Source: Novosphingobium sp.
Lineage (GTDB): Bacteria > Pseudomonadota > Alphaproteobacteria > Sphingomonadales > Sphingomonadaceae
DNA length: 63,244 nt
Reading direction: 5' to 3'
NCBI GenBank assembly: GCA_020848655.1
Contig: JADLHU010000102.1
Location: 1-63,244, forward strand
Below, one piece after another: positions 38,169-47,253 of this stretch. The notes beneath the pieces are model-generated. The model worked only from the letters and a program-made list of their open reading frames with translations, made no database searches and was not told the origin of the DNA. Made by a program: the position numbers and the translations under genes. Every line of letters starts with the position of its first letter. The stretch's first letter is position 1.

Positions 38169-38813
38169 ATGATTACCTTGCAAGACCTCGACCGGATCGC
38201 CGGTGATGCGACCAACGAGCCGGGTGAAGCGCTTTCGGCAGTCGATCTGATGCTGATTCGGGTCGGCGTCGCGGCGTCGGTCACCTCGCTTGACCGTGAT
38301 GCCATCGAAAAGGCTGTTGCCGACGCATTCGCCGCCGGAGCGACCGCTGCGCAGATCCAGGAAATCATCTCGCTCGTCGCCGGGCTGGGCGTTCATTCGC
38401 TCATGGCGACGAGCGTCATGATCGTGGATCAGGCGCGGCGCGCAGGGGCGGCACTGGCCGAGGAACTGACGCCGGAGCAGCAGGCGCTGTGGGACGAGAA
38501 TGTCGGCGACGACCCGTTCTGGCAGGGTTTCGAGGTCGAGCTACCGGGGTTCCTGCGCGCAATGTTGGTTCTTTCGCCAGACCAGTTTGCCGCCTTCTTC
38601 GAATTCTGCGCGGTGCCGTGGAAGAGCCGGCAGGTGAGGGCGAAGATCAAGGAATTGACGGCCATGGCCTGCGACGCCACCCCGGCCCATCGTTTCCTGC
38701 CCGGCTTTCGGCTTCACTTGCGCAATGCCATCGCGCTGGGCGCGGGACGTGTGGCGATCGGGCAGGCGATGCAAGTTGCGGCTCTCGCGCCCGGGCACCG
38801 GGGCATAGCCTAG
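38169..38813 (+). CDS. Carboxymuconolactone-decarboxylase-like (AhpD-fold) protein
   Basis: The 214-residue helical product has two halves related to the CMD fold: AVDLMLIRVGVAASVTSLDR with ISLVAGLGVHSLMAT, and SRQVRAKIKELTAMACDATP with HLRNAIALGAGRVAI. The usual C-x2-C redox pair is not present; only one Cys lies near the expected site. It may therefore be a lactone- or isomerase-like member rather than a peroxidase partner. It diverges from the TonB receptor behind the paired operators. Confidence 0.82.
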   Translation: MITLQDLDRIAGDATNEPGEALSAVDLMLIRVGVAASVTSLDRDAIEKAVADAFAAGATAAQIQEIISLVAGLGVHSLMATSVMIVDQARRAGAALAEELTPEQQALWDENVGDDPFWQGFEVELPGFLRAMLVLSPDQFAAFFEFCAVPWKSRQVRAKIKELTAMACDATPAHRFLPGFRLHLRNAIALGAGRVAIGQAMQVAALAPGHRGIA

Positions 38814-38835
38814 GGCCGGGACCTTCTCTGGCCGT

Positions 38836-39636
38836 TCACGCGTTGACGCCGCGCCATGCCAGCGTGCCGCCGTCAATGGCGTAGGCCGCGCCCGTGACAA
38901 AGCTGCTGTCGTCCGAAGCGAGGAAGCACGCGAGCTTGGCGATCTCCTCGGGCCGGCCGAGCCGCGGAATGAGGTGGGCGCCGCTCAGCACCGACATGAT
39001 CGCATCCTTGTCGGGAGCGGCATCGATGTACTTCTGGACCATCGGCGTATCGACCGCGCCCGGGCAATAGCAGTTGCAGCGAATGCCGTATTTCGCAAGA
39101 TCGGTGGCCGTGGCCTTGGTCAGCATCAGAACGCCGCCCTTGGTTGCGCAATAGGCGCCGGCCTGGGGGAACGAGACGAACGAGCCGGTCGATGCCACGT
39201 TGACGATCGCCGGGCCGCGCGTCGACTGCTTCAGGAACGGGACGGCGTATTTCGTCGCCAGCCAGATCGCCTTGAGGTTGATCTCGTAGACCATGTCCCA
39301 GATTTCGTCCGGCAGGTCTTCGATCGACGTATGCTCGGTCAGGTCGGTCTCGTGAACCGCCGCATTGTTGTGCAGCACGTCGATGCCGCCGAAGCGCTGG
39401 GCGGTGAAGTCCATAAGTTTGCGAATGGCTTCGGGATTGCGAAGATCGCAGGCGAAAAAGTCGCCTTCGCCTTTGGCGTCTTCGATCGAGGAAAGGGTCT
39501 CGCGGCCCGCTGCCTCGTTGACGTCGGTCACGACGACCCGGCCACCTTGCGCGGCCATTTCAATGGCGCTGGCCCTGCCCATGCCGCTGCCGGCACCAGT
39601 TACGATGCAGACCTTCCCGTCAAGTCGATTACCCAT
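38836..39636 (-). CDS. Short-chain dehydrogenase/reductase
   Basis: The 266-residue SDR has the cofactor motif TGAGSGMGRA, NNAAVH, catalytic Ser in NVASTGSF and the Y-x3-K pair in AYCATKGG. TDVNEAAGRE after the second strand suggests NAD(H) preference. It should oxidise or reduce a hydroxyl or keto group in the cluster pathway. The start at 39636 lies below the luciferase-like gene at 39714 in the same direction. Confidence 0.93.
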   Translation of the reverse strand: MGNRLDGKVCIVTGAGSGMGRASAIEMAAQGGRVVVTDVNEAAGRETLSSIEDAKGEGDFFACDLRNPEAIRKLMDFTAQRFGGIDVLHNNAAVHETDLTEHTSIEDLPDEIWDMVYEINLKAIWLATKYAVPFLKQSTRGPAIVNVASTGSFVSFPQAGAYCATKGGVLMLTKATATDLAKYGIRCNCYCPGAVDTPMVQKYIDAAPDKDAIMSVLSGAHLIPRLGRPEEIAKLACFLASDDSSFVTGAAYAIDGGTLAWRGVNA

Positions 39637-39713
39637 GGATTTCCATTCGCAAAGTTCGAGGCCACCAGCGTCGCGGCCCCGCCAGCCGAACGGCCGGCGG
39701 GGCGCACGATGGG

Positions 39714-40814
39714 TCAGTTCGGCATGCGCACCTTGGGGCATACCTCGGTGGCGAGACGCCGCAGCGATTCCTCCCAGGGCTTGGGATCGTCGATGCTGTC
39801 ATGCTGGTTGGCGACAATCTGGCCCCAGCCGCCGCAGGCGTCGGCCAAGGCTTCGAGTTTCTCGATCACGGTCTCGGGCGAGCCGCACAGGACGACATGC
39901 TCGGCAAGGAAGTCCTCGTCGATCGATTCGGGCGTCACGTCCTTGCCGGAATCGGCGATGATGCCGTTGAACAGCCCGAACTTGACGTAGATTTCCTTGA
40001 GATACTTCGCCCAGGTCTGCGCCATGCCGCTCTTGAGGAACAGGCGCTTTGCCTCGGCGTCGGTATCGGCGATGAACACGTCGCGGCAGACGCGGTAGCG
40101 CTTCCGATCCGCCGTGCGCCCTTTCGATTCCATGGCGGTCGCCCAGGTGTCCCAGTGCGCCTTCATCTGCGGGGTGCCGCCGAAGAAGGAGATCGGGCTG
40201 TAGTCACGCTCGCCGGCGAACCGCATCGACGATGAATTCATCGACAGGCCGGTGACGGCGATCTCAAGCTTCTCACGGCCGCCGTAAGGGCGGTTATCGG
40301 CGATATCGACCCAGTATTCCGGCATCGAATCCGGGCCGGGAAAACCGGCCTGGAAGTACTTGCCCTTTTCGAGGAACGGCTTGTTTTCCCACACCCGCTC
40401 CATCAGGTGCAGGGCTTCCAACTGGCGGGGCGGCAATTCGCCCAGATTCTCGAAGCCATGAAGAATGGCGTCGGTGTGGTGACCGCCCGGCGCAACGCCA
40501 AGGAAGTAGCGCCCTTCCATGACCTGGCTCAGCCAGCCGATGCGGATGGCGAGCGTTGCGGGGTCGTGATACGGCAGCAGATGCGCCATCGGTGCGAAGC
40601 GGATCTTCTGGGTGGTTTGCGCGCAGGCCGCGATGATCGCCTCGGGCATGGGAATGTTCTCCCAGCCCAGGGTGTAATGCTCGCCGATCATGAAATCGGC
40701 ATAGCCGGCCTCGTCGGCGATCCGGGCGATATCGAGCGCCCAATCGAAAACCTGGCGCGCCGTCCGCTTGGGCGGGTTGTAAGGGGTCATGAAGATCCCG
40801 CACTGCATTGGCAT
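39714..40814 (-). CDS. Luciferase-like (LLM) flavin-dependent monooxygenase 1
   Basis: The 366-residue product has the bacterial luciferase fold: ARIADEAGYADFMIGEHYTLGW, RIGWLSQVMEGRYFLGVAPGG and GSPETVIEKLEALADACGG at the end. Such enzymes use reduced FMN from a separate reductase to hydroxylate or Baeyer-Villiger-oxidise a substrate. A flavin reductase gene lies at 32944. It is preceded by LLM 2 with a 40-base gap. Confidence 0.9.
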   Translation of the reverse strand: MPMQCGIFMTPYNPPKRTARQVFDWALDIARIADEAGYADFMIGEHYTLGWENIPMPEAIIAACAQTTQKIRFAPMAHLLPYHDPATLAIRIGWLSQVMEGRYFLGVAPGGHHTDAILHGFENLGELPPRQLEALHLMERVWENKPFLEKGKYFQAGFPGPDSMPEYWVDIADNRPYGGREKLEIAVTGLSMNSSSMRFAGERDYSPISFFGGTPQMKAHWDTWATAMESKGRTADRKRYRVCRDVFIADTDAEAKRLFLKSGMAQTWAKYLKEIYVKFGLFNGIIADSGKDVTPESIDEDFLAEHVVLCGSPETVIEKLEALADACGGWGQIVANQHDSIDDPKPWEESLRRLATEVCPKVRMPN

Positions 40815-40854
40815 CCTAATTCTCCTCGAAAAAATGTTCTGCTTATGGTTGTGA

Positions 40855-42009
40855 TCAAACGAACGTGCCGTCGGCCGATTTTGTCGAGAAGCGGGGCGCG
40901 ACCTTGCTGATGAACTGCTCGAGTTCCTCCTGATTGGCTTCGGGTTCGAGATGGCCCTGGCCGAACATCAGGAAAAGCTCGTCGAAGCCGAGGCGATCAT
41001 GCGCCTTGCCGATCTTGTCGGCAATCTCGTCGGCCGAGCCGATGAGGACGTTGGGCGGGCGCTGGCCCATGGGAATGAACCATTCGTCCCAGAACCACAT
41101 ATGCTCTTCCATGAGCTTCGCGGCGCGATCCTTGTCGTCGGTCAGCATGAGGAAGCCGCCCCATGCCGAGGCATCGGTCTTCGTCACTTCGCGGCCGTTC
41201 TTCGCCGCCGTGGCGATGTAGCGGTTGTTGAGATTCTCGCAGAAATCGAGGTTGTCCGAAAGGACGATCAGCTTTCCGCCTTCTTCCGCCCAGAAGTCGA
41301 TCGTGCGACCGGATGCGGCGAAACCGCCATAGATCGGGGGATGGGGATCCTGGTAGCAGCGCGGTGCGATGCCGATCTCGCGCACGATGCCATCCGCGTC
41401 CTGGCCCTTGCCGAACTTGGCATAGGCCGGGTGACCGGCTGAGCCGCCTTCGGGCGGGAACTGCCAGTTCTCCCCTTTGTGACTGAACACGTCGTTGGCC
41501 CAAGCCTTCTTGACCACGCGAACGCCTTCTTCGAACAGCGAGCGGTTGCGCGCGTCCTGTTCGTCGCGCGCCTTAACATTGGCGGGGGTGGTGGCGCTGA
41601 CGCCTTCCTTGATGCCGTAGGCATCGACCCAGCGCGCGTGATAGCCGCGCGTGAAGCCGCAATAGAGGCGGCCCTGCAGCATATGATCCAGCGTCGCGAT
41701 CTCCTCGGCAACGCGCACCGGGTTATGCGTCGTCATGGTGTAGCCCATGATGCCCGCCTTGAGCCGCTTGCTGTTCTGGCCCACGAACAGGCTGAACATG
41801 CCGGGATGGTTGTTGGCTTCGAAACCTTCGATCTGCAAGTGATGCTCGGGCTGGCAATAGCCATAGAAGCCCAACTCGTCGGCAAGTTGCACATAGCCAC
41901 GCACTTCCTCGAGGAAGCGTTGGTAAAGATCGTGCCGCTGACCCGCCATGCCCTGTTCGATCTCGTGACGACGACCGACGACGCCGGTTTGCATCAGGTG
42001 ATATCGCAT
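40855..42009 (-). CDS. Luciferase-like (LLM) flavin-dependent monooxygenase 2
   Basis: The 384-residue LLM protein has YVQLADELGFYGYCQPEHHLQ, HNPVRVAEEIATLDHMLQGRLYCGF (shortened to its core) and GSADEIADKIGKAHDRLGFDELFLMF. It is distant from LLM 1, so the two may act in sequence or as a heteromer. The start at 42009 is 63 bases from the operator at 42072-42089, making it the first gene of the leftward LLM2-LLM1-SDR unit. Confidence 0.9.
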   Translation of the reverse strand: MRYHLMQTGVVGRRHEIEQGMAGQRHDLYQRFLEEVRGYVQLADELGFYGYCQPEHHLQIEGFEANNHPGMFSLFVGQNSKRLKAGIMGYTMTTHNPVRVAEEIATLDHMLQGRLYCGFTRGYHARWVDAYGIKEGVSATTPANVKARDEQDARNRSLFEEGVRVVKKAWANDVFSHKGENWQFPPEGGSAGHPAYAKFGKGQDADGIVREIGIAPRCYQDPHPPIYGGFAASGRTIDFWAEEGGKLIVLSDNLDFCENLNNRYIATAAKNGREVTKTDASAWGGFLMLTDDKDRAAKLMEEHMWFWDEWFIPMGQRPPNVLIGSADEIADKIGKAHDRLGFDELFLMFGQGHLEPEANQEELEQFISKVAPRFSTKSADGTFV

Positions 42010-42071
42010 CCCACTCCAGCCCTTTTTTATCCGCCCGAAGCCTCAACTGCGGCTTACCGTCAGCGGGTTCT

Positions 42072-42089
42072 GTCAATACGTGTGTTGAC
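42072..42089. promoter_or_regulatory. Cluster operator palindrome, LLM side
   Basis: GTCAAT-ACGTGT-GTTGAC, one mismatch, 63 bases upstream of the LLM 2 start. Confidence 0.78.
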
Positions 42090-42117
42090 AGTCGTATCAC
42101 TCACTTGGACGGCGCCT

Positions 42118-42135
42118 GTCAACTCCAGTGTTGAC
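42118..42135. promoter_or_regulatory. Cluster operator palindrome, acyl-CoA ligase side
   Basis: GTCAAC-TCCAGT-GTTGAC is perfect, 62 bases upstream of the ligase start. Confidence 0.85.
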
Positions 42136-42196
42136 TACCCGGCAAACTTTTTTCCATAAGGGCATCGGCGCTGCAAAAGGCGCGATGGAGAGGAAC

Positions 42197-43789
42197 ATGA
42201 CATCTATCGTGACAACTGAGGTCGCCACCCTGGGTGATCTTCTCCTGCGCGCTTGCGCCGCCCATCCCGAGCGGCGGGCGCTGGTGCTGCCGCATGCCTC
42301 GGTGACATATGGCGAATTGCGCGAAGGCGCGTTCAAGGTCGCGCGCGCCTTGTTCGGTTTGGGGGTGAAGCGCGGGGAACATGTCGCCCTGCTGCTGCCC
42401 AACAGCGTCGAATTCGCCGAAGCCCTCTTCGGGATCGCGTTGGCGGGCTGCGTTGCCGTGCCGCTCAACGCGCGCCTCCGCGCGGCCGAGATCGGCTTCA
42501 TTGTCGACAATGCCGATGTGGCGGTGCTGCTCACCAGCCGCCATGAAAGCGATCCGACGAATTTTCTCGCGATCATCGGCGATGCTCTTGGCGGCGGAAA
42601 GACCACGGGCACGTTGCGGCACGTCGCGCTCCTGCGCGGCGAGGCGCAGCAAGGCGTCATGGGACGCGCAGAGTTCCTGGCCCACGGCGACAGCATCGAT
42701 CCCCAGGCGGTCGAGGCGGTCCGGCAATGCGTTCGCGTCCGGGATACGGCGCTGATCATCTACACGTCGGGAACCACCGCCAACCCAAAGGGCTGCGTGC
42801 TGCCCCACGAGGCTGTCACGCGCGGGCCGGTGGAAAGGGCACGCTATCGTCTGTCGTCGGGCGGCGTGGACGTGACCTGGGCCGGCGGTCCGCTGTTTCA
42901 CATCGGCAGCCTGGCGCCCTTCATCGGCTCGGTCGGGGCAGGGGGCACGTTCCTTGCCGATACCTATTTCGATCCGGGCCGCGCGATCGCTCTCATGGCG
43001 CAGAACGGCGTGACTCTGGCCTGGCCGTGGTTCCCCGCGATCGTGCAGGGAATCATCGACCACCCGGATTTCGCGTCGGAAAAATTCGCCACCCTTCGGT
43101 ATCTGTTCCTGATCGCCCCTCCCACCCTCGTCGAACGCGTTCAGGACCTGTTTGCCGACACCGAGGTGATCCAGGCCTGCGGCATGACGGAGACAGCGGG
43201 CGTCTTCGCGCTTTGCGATCGCGACGAGACGCGCGAATCGCGGATTCATACCCAGGGCAAGCCGTGCCCGGGCGTGGAGGTCCGCATCTGCGATCCCGAG
43301 ACGGGCGCTGATCTTCCCGACGGCACGATGGGCGAAATCCTCGTGCGGGGCTACAACGTCATGGACCGGTATTGGGCGTCGCCGGAAAAGACCAGCGAAG
43401 CGCTCGATCCAGACGGGTGGCTGAGGACGGGCGACCTCTATACCCGGACGGCGAACGGCAGCCTCATTTTCGGCGGCCGCTGCAAGGACATGCTGAAGGT
43501 CGGCGGTGAAAATGTCGCCGCCATCGAAGTGGAGGCCTATCTGTGCGGGCATCCCGCAGTAAAGACCGCCGAAGTCGTGGGACGCCCCGATGCCCGCCTT
43601 GATGAAGTCCCTGTCGCGTTCGTTGAAATCTATGATGGCCATGACGTCGATGAGGAGACCCTGATCGCCTTCTGCCGTGGCCAGATCGCAAGCTACAAGG
43701 TCCCGCGCGCGATCATCTTCATGACCGGCGCCGACTGGCCGATGTCGGCCACGAAGATCGATAAGCGCGCGTTGCGCGCCATGTTATGA
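42197..43789 (+). CDS. AMP-forming acyl-CoA ligase
   Basis: The 530-residue ANL-family enzyme has the A3 motif LIIYTSGTTANPKG, QACGMTETAG, DGWLRTGDLY and the C-terminal lysine region SATKIDKRALR. It should activate a carboxylic acid with CoA, feeding the two enoyl-CoA hydratases. The start at 42197 has a GGAGAGG site; an upstream in-frame ATG at 42128 overlaps the operator region and is unlikely. Confidence 0.92.
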   Translation: MTSIVTTEVATLGDLLLRACAAHPERRALVLPHASVTYGELREGAFKVARALFGLGVKRGEHVALLLPNSVEFAEALFGIALAGCVAVPLNARLRAAEIGFIVDNADVAVLLTSRHESDPTNFLAIIGDALGGGKTTGTLRHVALLRGEAQQGVMGRAEFLAHGDSIDPQAVEAVRQCVRVRDTALIIYTSGTTANPKGCVLPHEAVTRGPVERARYRLSSGGVDVTWAGGPLFHIGSLAPFIGSVGAGGTFLADTYFDPGRAIALMAQNGVTLAWPWFPAIVQGIIDHPDFASEKFATLRYLFLIAPPTLVERVQDLFADTEVIQACGMTETAGVFALCDRDETRESRIHTQGKPCPGVEVRICDPETGADLPDGTMGEILVRGYNVMDRYWASPEKTSEALDPDGWLRTGDLYTRTANGSLIFGGRCKDMLKVGGENVAAIEVEAYLCGHPAVKTAEVVGRPDARLDEVPVAFVEIYDGHDVDEETLIAFCRGQIASYKVPRAIIFMTGADWPMSATKIDKRALRAML

Positions 43790-43796
43790 TCGCCGC

Positions 43797-43884
43797 AGAT
43801 CGGATCGACATGCACGTATCTGGAAATACGGATCGGCATTTCATCGGCAATCGCGCCAGGACTTCCTGACTGTCGATCCGATCT
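43797..43884. repeat. 14-bp perfect inverted repeat with 60-base interior
   Basis: AGATCGGATCGACA (43797-43810) and TGTCGATCCGATCT (43871-43884) are exact reverse complements between the convergent ends of the acyl-CoA ligase and tetR. The interior holds a second short palindrome (GTATC with ATAC). It could be a two-way terminator or a small mobile-element remnant. Confidence 0.75.
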
Positions 43885-44539
43885 AGGACTTTTCGGGAGT
43901 CATGCCGTTCATGAAGATGGACCAGAATGCGTCGGCGATATCCAGGCCGGTCATCGGTCCGCCGGGCGTAAACCAGCGGTGCGTCCAGTTGAGCATGCCA
44001 AACAGCGCGTGCTCCACGAGGCGGGGGGGGATGTCCGAGCGAAGTTCGCCGGAGGCGATCGCCTCGCGGATAAATCCGAGCAGCATCTGATCGAACCGGC
44101 GGGTCTTCTTCATGATCTCCTGCGCCCAGATGGTCTCCTCCGAACCGACCTGGTGCATCTGCTCTTGAATATAGACGAAGGTGGCCGGATAGTTCTCCTC
44201 GTAGGAGACCATCAGGCGCACGTAGATCGCGTGCAGACGGTCTGCCCAACTGAGCGAGGCGTCTTCCAGCAATCGCTGCGCTTCGGCCAGGTTCGCGTCG
44301 AGCACGCCTTCCACGGCCTCGCGAAAGAGTTCTTCCTTGCTGCCGACGTAGTAATAGACCGTCGCGCGATCCAGGCCGGCCGCCTGGGCGATGTCGAGGA
44401 GTTTGGTGGACTGATAGCCTTGCTCCTTGAAGAGCTTCGCGGCGATCCGAACAAGCTCCTCGCGCTTCGCGGTATAATCGGCCCCGCCCTTGGTAAGCGC
44501 GGAGCGACGTCGGCGCGAGACGTTGCTGACCTTGCTCAT
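43883..44539 (-). CDS. TetR-family regulator of the catabolic cluster
   Basis: The 218-residue protein has an N-terminal TetR helix-turn-helix (LVRIAAKLFKEQGYQSTKLL, DIAQAAGLDRATVYYYVGSK) and an all-helical ligand domain. The N-terminus is basic (SRRRRSALTKGG). The start at 44539 has GAGGA before it; ATG 44557 is an alternative. A copy of the cluster palindrome lies 71 bases upstream, so it probably represses itself and, by the same sites, the TonB, CMD, LLM and ligase promoters. Confidence 0.9.
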   Translation of the reverse strand: MSKVSNVSRRRRSALTKGGADYTAKREELVRIAAKLFKEQGYQSTKLLDIAQAAGLDRATVYYYVGSKEELFREAVEGVLDANLAEAQRLLEDASLSWADRLHAIYVRLMVSYEENYPATFVYIQEQMHQVGSEETIWAQEIMKKTRRFDQMLLGFIREAIASGELRSDIPPRLVEHALFGMLNWTHRWFTPGGPMTGLDIADAFWSIFMNGMTPEKS

Positions 44540-44609
44540 TCCTGATCCATTCCTCATTCCGTCTTCAGCGATCCGACCCGTCGCTCGCGCGGCGTAAAGG
44601 GCCGCATAG

Positions 44610-44627
44610 ATCAACGAGTAAGTTGAC
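44610..44627. promoter_or_regulatory. Cluster operator palindrome upstream of tetR
   Basis: ATCAAC-GAGTAA-GTTGAC, one mismatch from the shared palindrome, 71 bases upstream of the TetR start. Confidence 0.75.
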
Positions 44628-44688
44628 CCGGCCCTTTGTCAAGAAGCGACGGCGACGGGGCTAACCGGCGCTCGCGCTTGCCGCGACC

Positions 44689-45771
44689 CTAGCTGATCGT
44701 CGGGTCGATCACCGCTTTGATCGTCGCGCCGCTCTTGGTCAGATGCAGGGCTTCTTGCGCGCCCGATACACCGAACCGATGGCTGACGAGGGCAGCCAGC
44801 GGGACGCGATCCTGCAATGCGGCAGCCATGTGCATGGCCTGGTAATAATGCCGGGGCTTGGGGAACGTGGCGCCGCCGATCGTCAGGTTCTTGATCGTCA
44901 GGTCGCGCGGGCTGATCGGCTGCGTGCCGATGGCGCCCCACAATCCGAGGATTATGTAGCGGCCGTGATTGCCGGACAGGTCCACGCCCTCGGGAAAGGC
45001 GGGAAGAACGCCCGCCGCCTCGACGACGATGTTTGGGCCATTGCGGCCGACCAGCTCATAGACCAGCCTGCGCCTTTCTTCGGCGGGAATATCCAGCCCG
45101 ATCGTTTCGGTCGCGCCCAGGGTTCGCGCGGCCTCAAGCCGGCCCGGTGATCCATCGATCACGATGATCTGGCGCGCCCCGGCCTGAGCGGCGACAAGCA
45201 CCGCCGACAGGCCGACGGGGCCTGCTCCCTGCACCACCACCGTATCGCCGATCCGCACGGGGCCGCACCGGTCGAAGCCGCGCAGCACCGTGGGCAGCGC
45301 GCAGCCAAGCGCGGCGACGGCTTCGGGCTGCGCGTGTTCCGGCAGCTTGTAGAAGGGCATGCCGTTCGGCAGCCAGGCATATTCGGCGTAGCTGCCCCAG
45401 TTCGGCTTTCCGGCATCTTCGAAGAATTGCGTGTTCTCGCAAGGGGTTTCGTCGAGCACCGTGCAGGAATAGCAGCGATGGCACAGCGCGATGGGCGACC
45501 AGTAGACCAGATCCCCGGCCTTGAGCGGGACACCGGCATAGTCGTTCGCAACGCCCGATCCCAGTTTCTCGATCCGGCCGATTCCCTCGTGTCCCAGGAT
45601 GATGGGGAAGGGCATCACGCCGGCCTCGCCCGTCAGGATATGGACGTCGCTGCCACAGACGCCGCCGAGAACGATCGATACGAGCGCGCCGCCCGGTTCG
45701 GGGTCGGCAATCTCCACGTCCCAGGTTTCCAGTTGATTCGGCTTTACCAGAACCGACGCACGTCCCTTCAT
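44689..45771 (-). CDS. Zinc-dependent alcohol dehydrogenase
   Basis: The 360-residue medium-chain dehydrogenase has the catalytic zinc region VLGGVCGSDVHILTG, the GHEGIGRIEKLG segment, the four structural-zinc cysteines in LCHRCYSCTVLDETPCEN, and the nucleotide motif GAGPVGLSAVLVA. It likely oxidises an alcohol made by the P450 or monooxygenases. It follows the P450 gene in the same direction with a 53-base gap. Confidence 0.92.
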   Translation of the reverse strand: MKGRASVLVKPNQLETWDVEIADPEPGGALVSIVLGGVCGSDVHILTGEAGVMPFPIILGHEGIGRIEKLGSGVANDYAGVPLKAGDLVYWSPIALCHRCYSCTVLDETPCENTQFFEDAGKPNWGSYAEYAWLPNGMPFYKLPEHAQPEAVAALGCALPTVLRGFDRCGPVRIGDTVVVQGAGPVGLSAVLVAAQAGARQIIVIDGSPGRLEAARTLGATETIGLDIPAEERRRLVYELVGRNGPNIVVEAAGVLPAFPEGVDLSGNHGRYIILGLWGAIGTQPISPRDLTIKNLTIGGATFPKPRHYYQAMHMAAALQDRVPLAALVSHRFGVSGAQEALHLTKSGATIKAVIDPTIS

Positions 45772-45824
45772 TGGCGTTCCTCTTTATGATCTGTGTGCTT
45801 GGTCGCAGGGCAAGCTGCGGGCGT

Positions 45825-47084
45825 TCAGGCCGATTTCGCCGGCGCCCACGTCAGCGGCACATTCTCGACCGCTGCCACGATCCCCGAAAAGTACGTCGGC
45901 GCCGCATCATCCTTGAGCCGGAAGCGCGGGATGCGCTTGAGCCATTCCTCAAGCGTCACGATAACTTCCATGCGGGCAAGGTGCATGCCCGCGCAGCGAT
46001 GCGGGCCGCCGCCGAACGTGCTGTGGTCGATCTTGCGCCGTTCCAGATCGAGCTTCCAGGGTTCCGCGTTGATCGTTTCGTCGAGCCCGTGAAGCACGGT
46101 CGGGAGCAGAATCATGTCGCCGCGCTTGAGTGTCACGCCGCGGTATTCCTGGTCCCTGGCGACCATCCGCGCTTCGGACACCACCGGAAAACGCCGAAAC
46201 ATTTCCTCGGCCGCCCGCTTCAGCTTGATGGGGTCGGTGCGCAGTTCCTCCACCAGTTCGGGATGCCGCGCAAGGTGGATCATGAAGAAGCTGAGGAAGT
46301 TGACCACGGTATCCAGCCCGCCGAGGAGCAGCAGCGAGATCAGCCCTTGCGCCTTCTGGTGCTCGATCGGCGCGCCGTTGATCTCGGTGTTGACCATGGT
46401 TGTGATCAGATCCTCGCCGCTCCCGCCGGTGCGGGCGCGAATGATCGGATCGACATAGCCGAAGAAGCCATCGTTGCCGGCCTGGAGGTCCGCCGCCATC
46501 TCTTCGGGGGAGTTGCCTTCGGGCCGGGTCATCTGCCGGGCAAACTTGCTCAGCAGCGGGACGTCTTCGAGCGGAAGATCGGCAAGCGCCATGAAGACAT
46601 GAACGGGAAAGGTGCCGGCATATTCGGCGGCGAAATCGCACTCGCCGCGATCGGCGAACTTGTCGATCAGGTCGCCCGCGACCTGGCGCACCTGATCCTC
46701 GACCTTGCGAATTTTGGCCAGGCTCAGCCCCTTGTCCAGCGACTTGCGGTATGGCGTATGCTCGGGCGGGTCCATCCGCGTCGGGACCAGTTGATAGAGT
46801 TCCCCCGCCTCCTTGGGCAGGAAGATCACCTCGCTCGAGAACCGCCCTGGATCGCTGTAGACATCCTTCACCGTCTCGCCATTCATGGCGATCCAGTGCC
46901 CGCCGGTGAACGGGGTCCAGACGAGATCGGGAGTGCCGGCCGGGGCGACCTGCTTCCAGGCTTCATGGTAGCCGGCCTCGATGCCTTCGAGCGCGTACAT
47001 GTCGATCTCGTATACCCGGTCGATCGGAACGTGTGATGGGCGCTCGGCTCGGGCGCGCTGATCGTTATCCAGTTTCGTGGCCAA
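45825..47084 (-). CDS. Cytochrome P450
   Basis: The 419-residue soluble P450 has the haem-ligand motif [17 protein letters not shown], the I-helix [13 protein letters not shown] and the K-helix ELVEELRTD with E-x2-R region [14 protein letters not shown]. In the I-helix the usual acid-Thr pair is present as D-T. Best start: TTG at 47084, because GGAGAGGAG lies seven bases before it and no ATG fits. It is the promoter-proximal gene of a P450-ADH unit, divergent from a MerR-type regulator. No ferredoxin partner lies beside it. Confidence 0.92.
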   Translation of the reverse strand: MATKLDNDQRARAERPSHVPIDRVYEIDMYALEGIEAGYHEAWKQVAPAGTPDLVWTPFTGGHWIAMNGETVKDVYSDPGRFSSEVIFLPKEAGELYQLVPTRMDPPEHTPYRKSLDKGLSLAKIRKVEDQVRQVAGDLIDKFADRGECDFAAEYAGTFPVHVFMALADLPLEDVPLLSKFARQMTRPEGNSPEEMAADLQAGNDGFFGYVDPIIRARTGGSGEDLITTMVNTEINGAPIEHQKAQGLISLLLLGGLDTVVNFLSFFMIHLARHPELVEELRTDPIKLKRAAEEMFRRFPVVSEARMVARDQEYRGVTLKRGDMILLPTVLHGLDETINAEPWKLDLERRKIDHSTFGGGPHRCAGMHLARMEVIVTLEEWLKRIPRFRLKDDAAPTYFSGIVAAVENVPLTWAPAKSA

Positions 47085-47115
47085 GATAGGTCTCCTCTCC
47101 GCATGGGTATCGAAT

Positions 47116-47134
47116 CGTGCGTGTGTATCGCACG
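47116..47134. promoter_or_regulatory. Palindrome 1 in the P450-MerR promoter region
   Basis: CGTGCG-N7-CGCACG is a perfect inverted repeat, centre 24 bases from palindrome 2. It may be a MerR-type regulator site. Confidence 0.6.
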
Positions 47135-47139
47135 TGTTA

Positions 47140-47158
47140 TGCGTGTTTGCTGCACGCA
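47140..47158. promoter_or_regulatory. Palindrome 2 in the P450-MerR promoter region
   Basis: TGCGTG-N7-CACGCA is a perfect inverted repeat with the same spacer length as palindrome 1. Confidence 0.6.
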
Positions 47159-47253
47159 CTTTTTGAAATGCGCAATAGGGCTTGGCCAGGCCGGTGCGCA
47201 TCGGCCGTGGGCGACTTGTCCTGCGGCTGCGGAAACGGGTAAGGGGCGACGCT

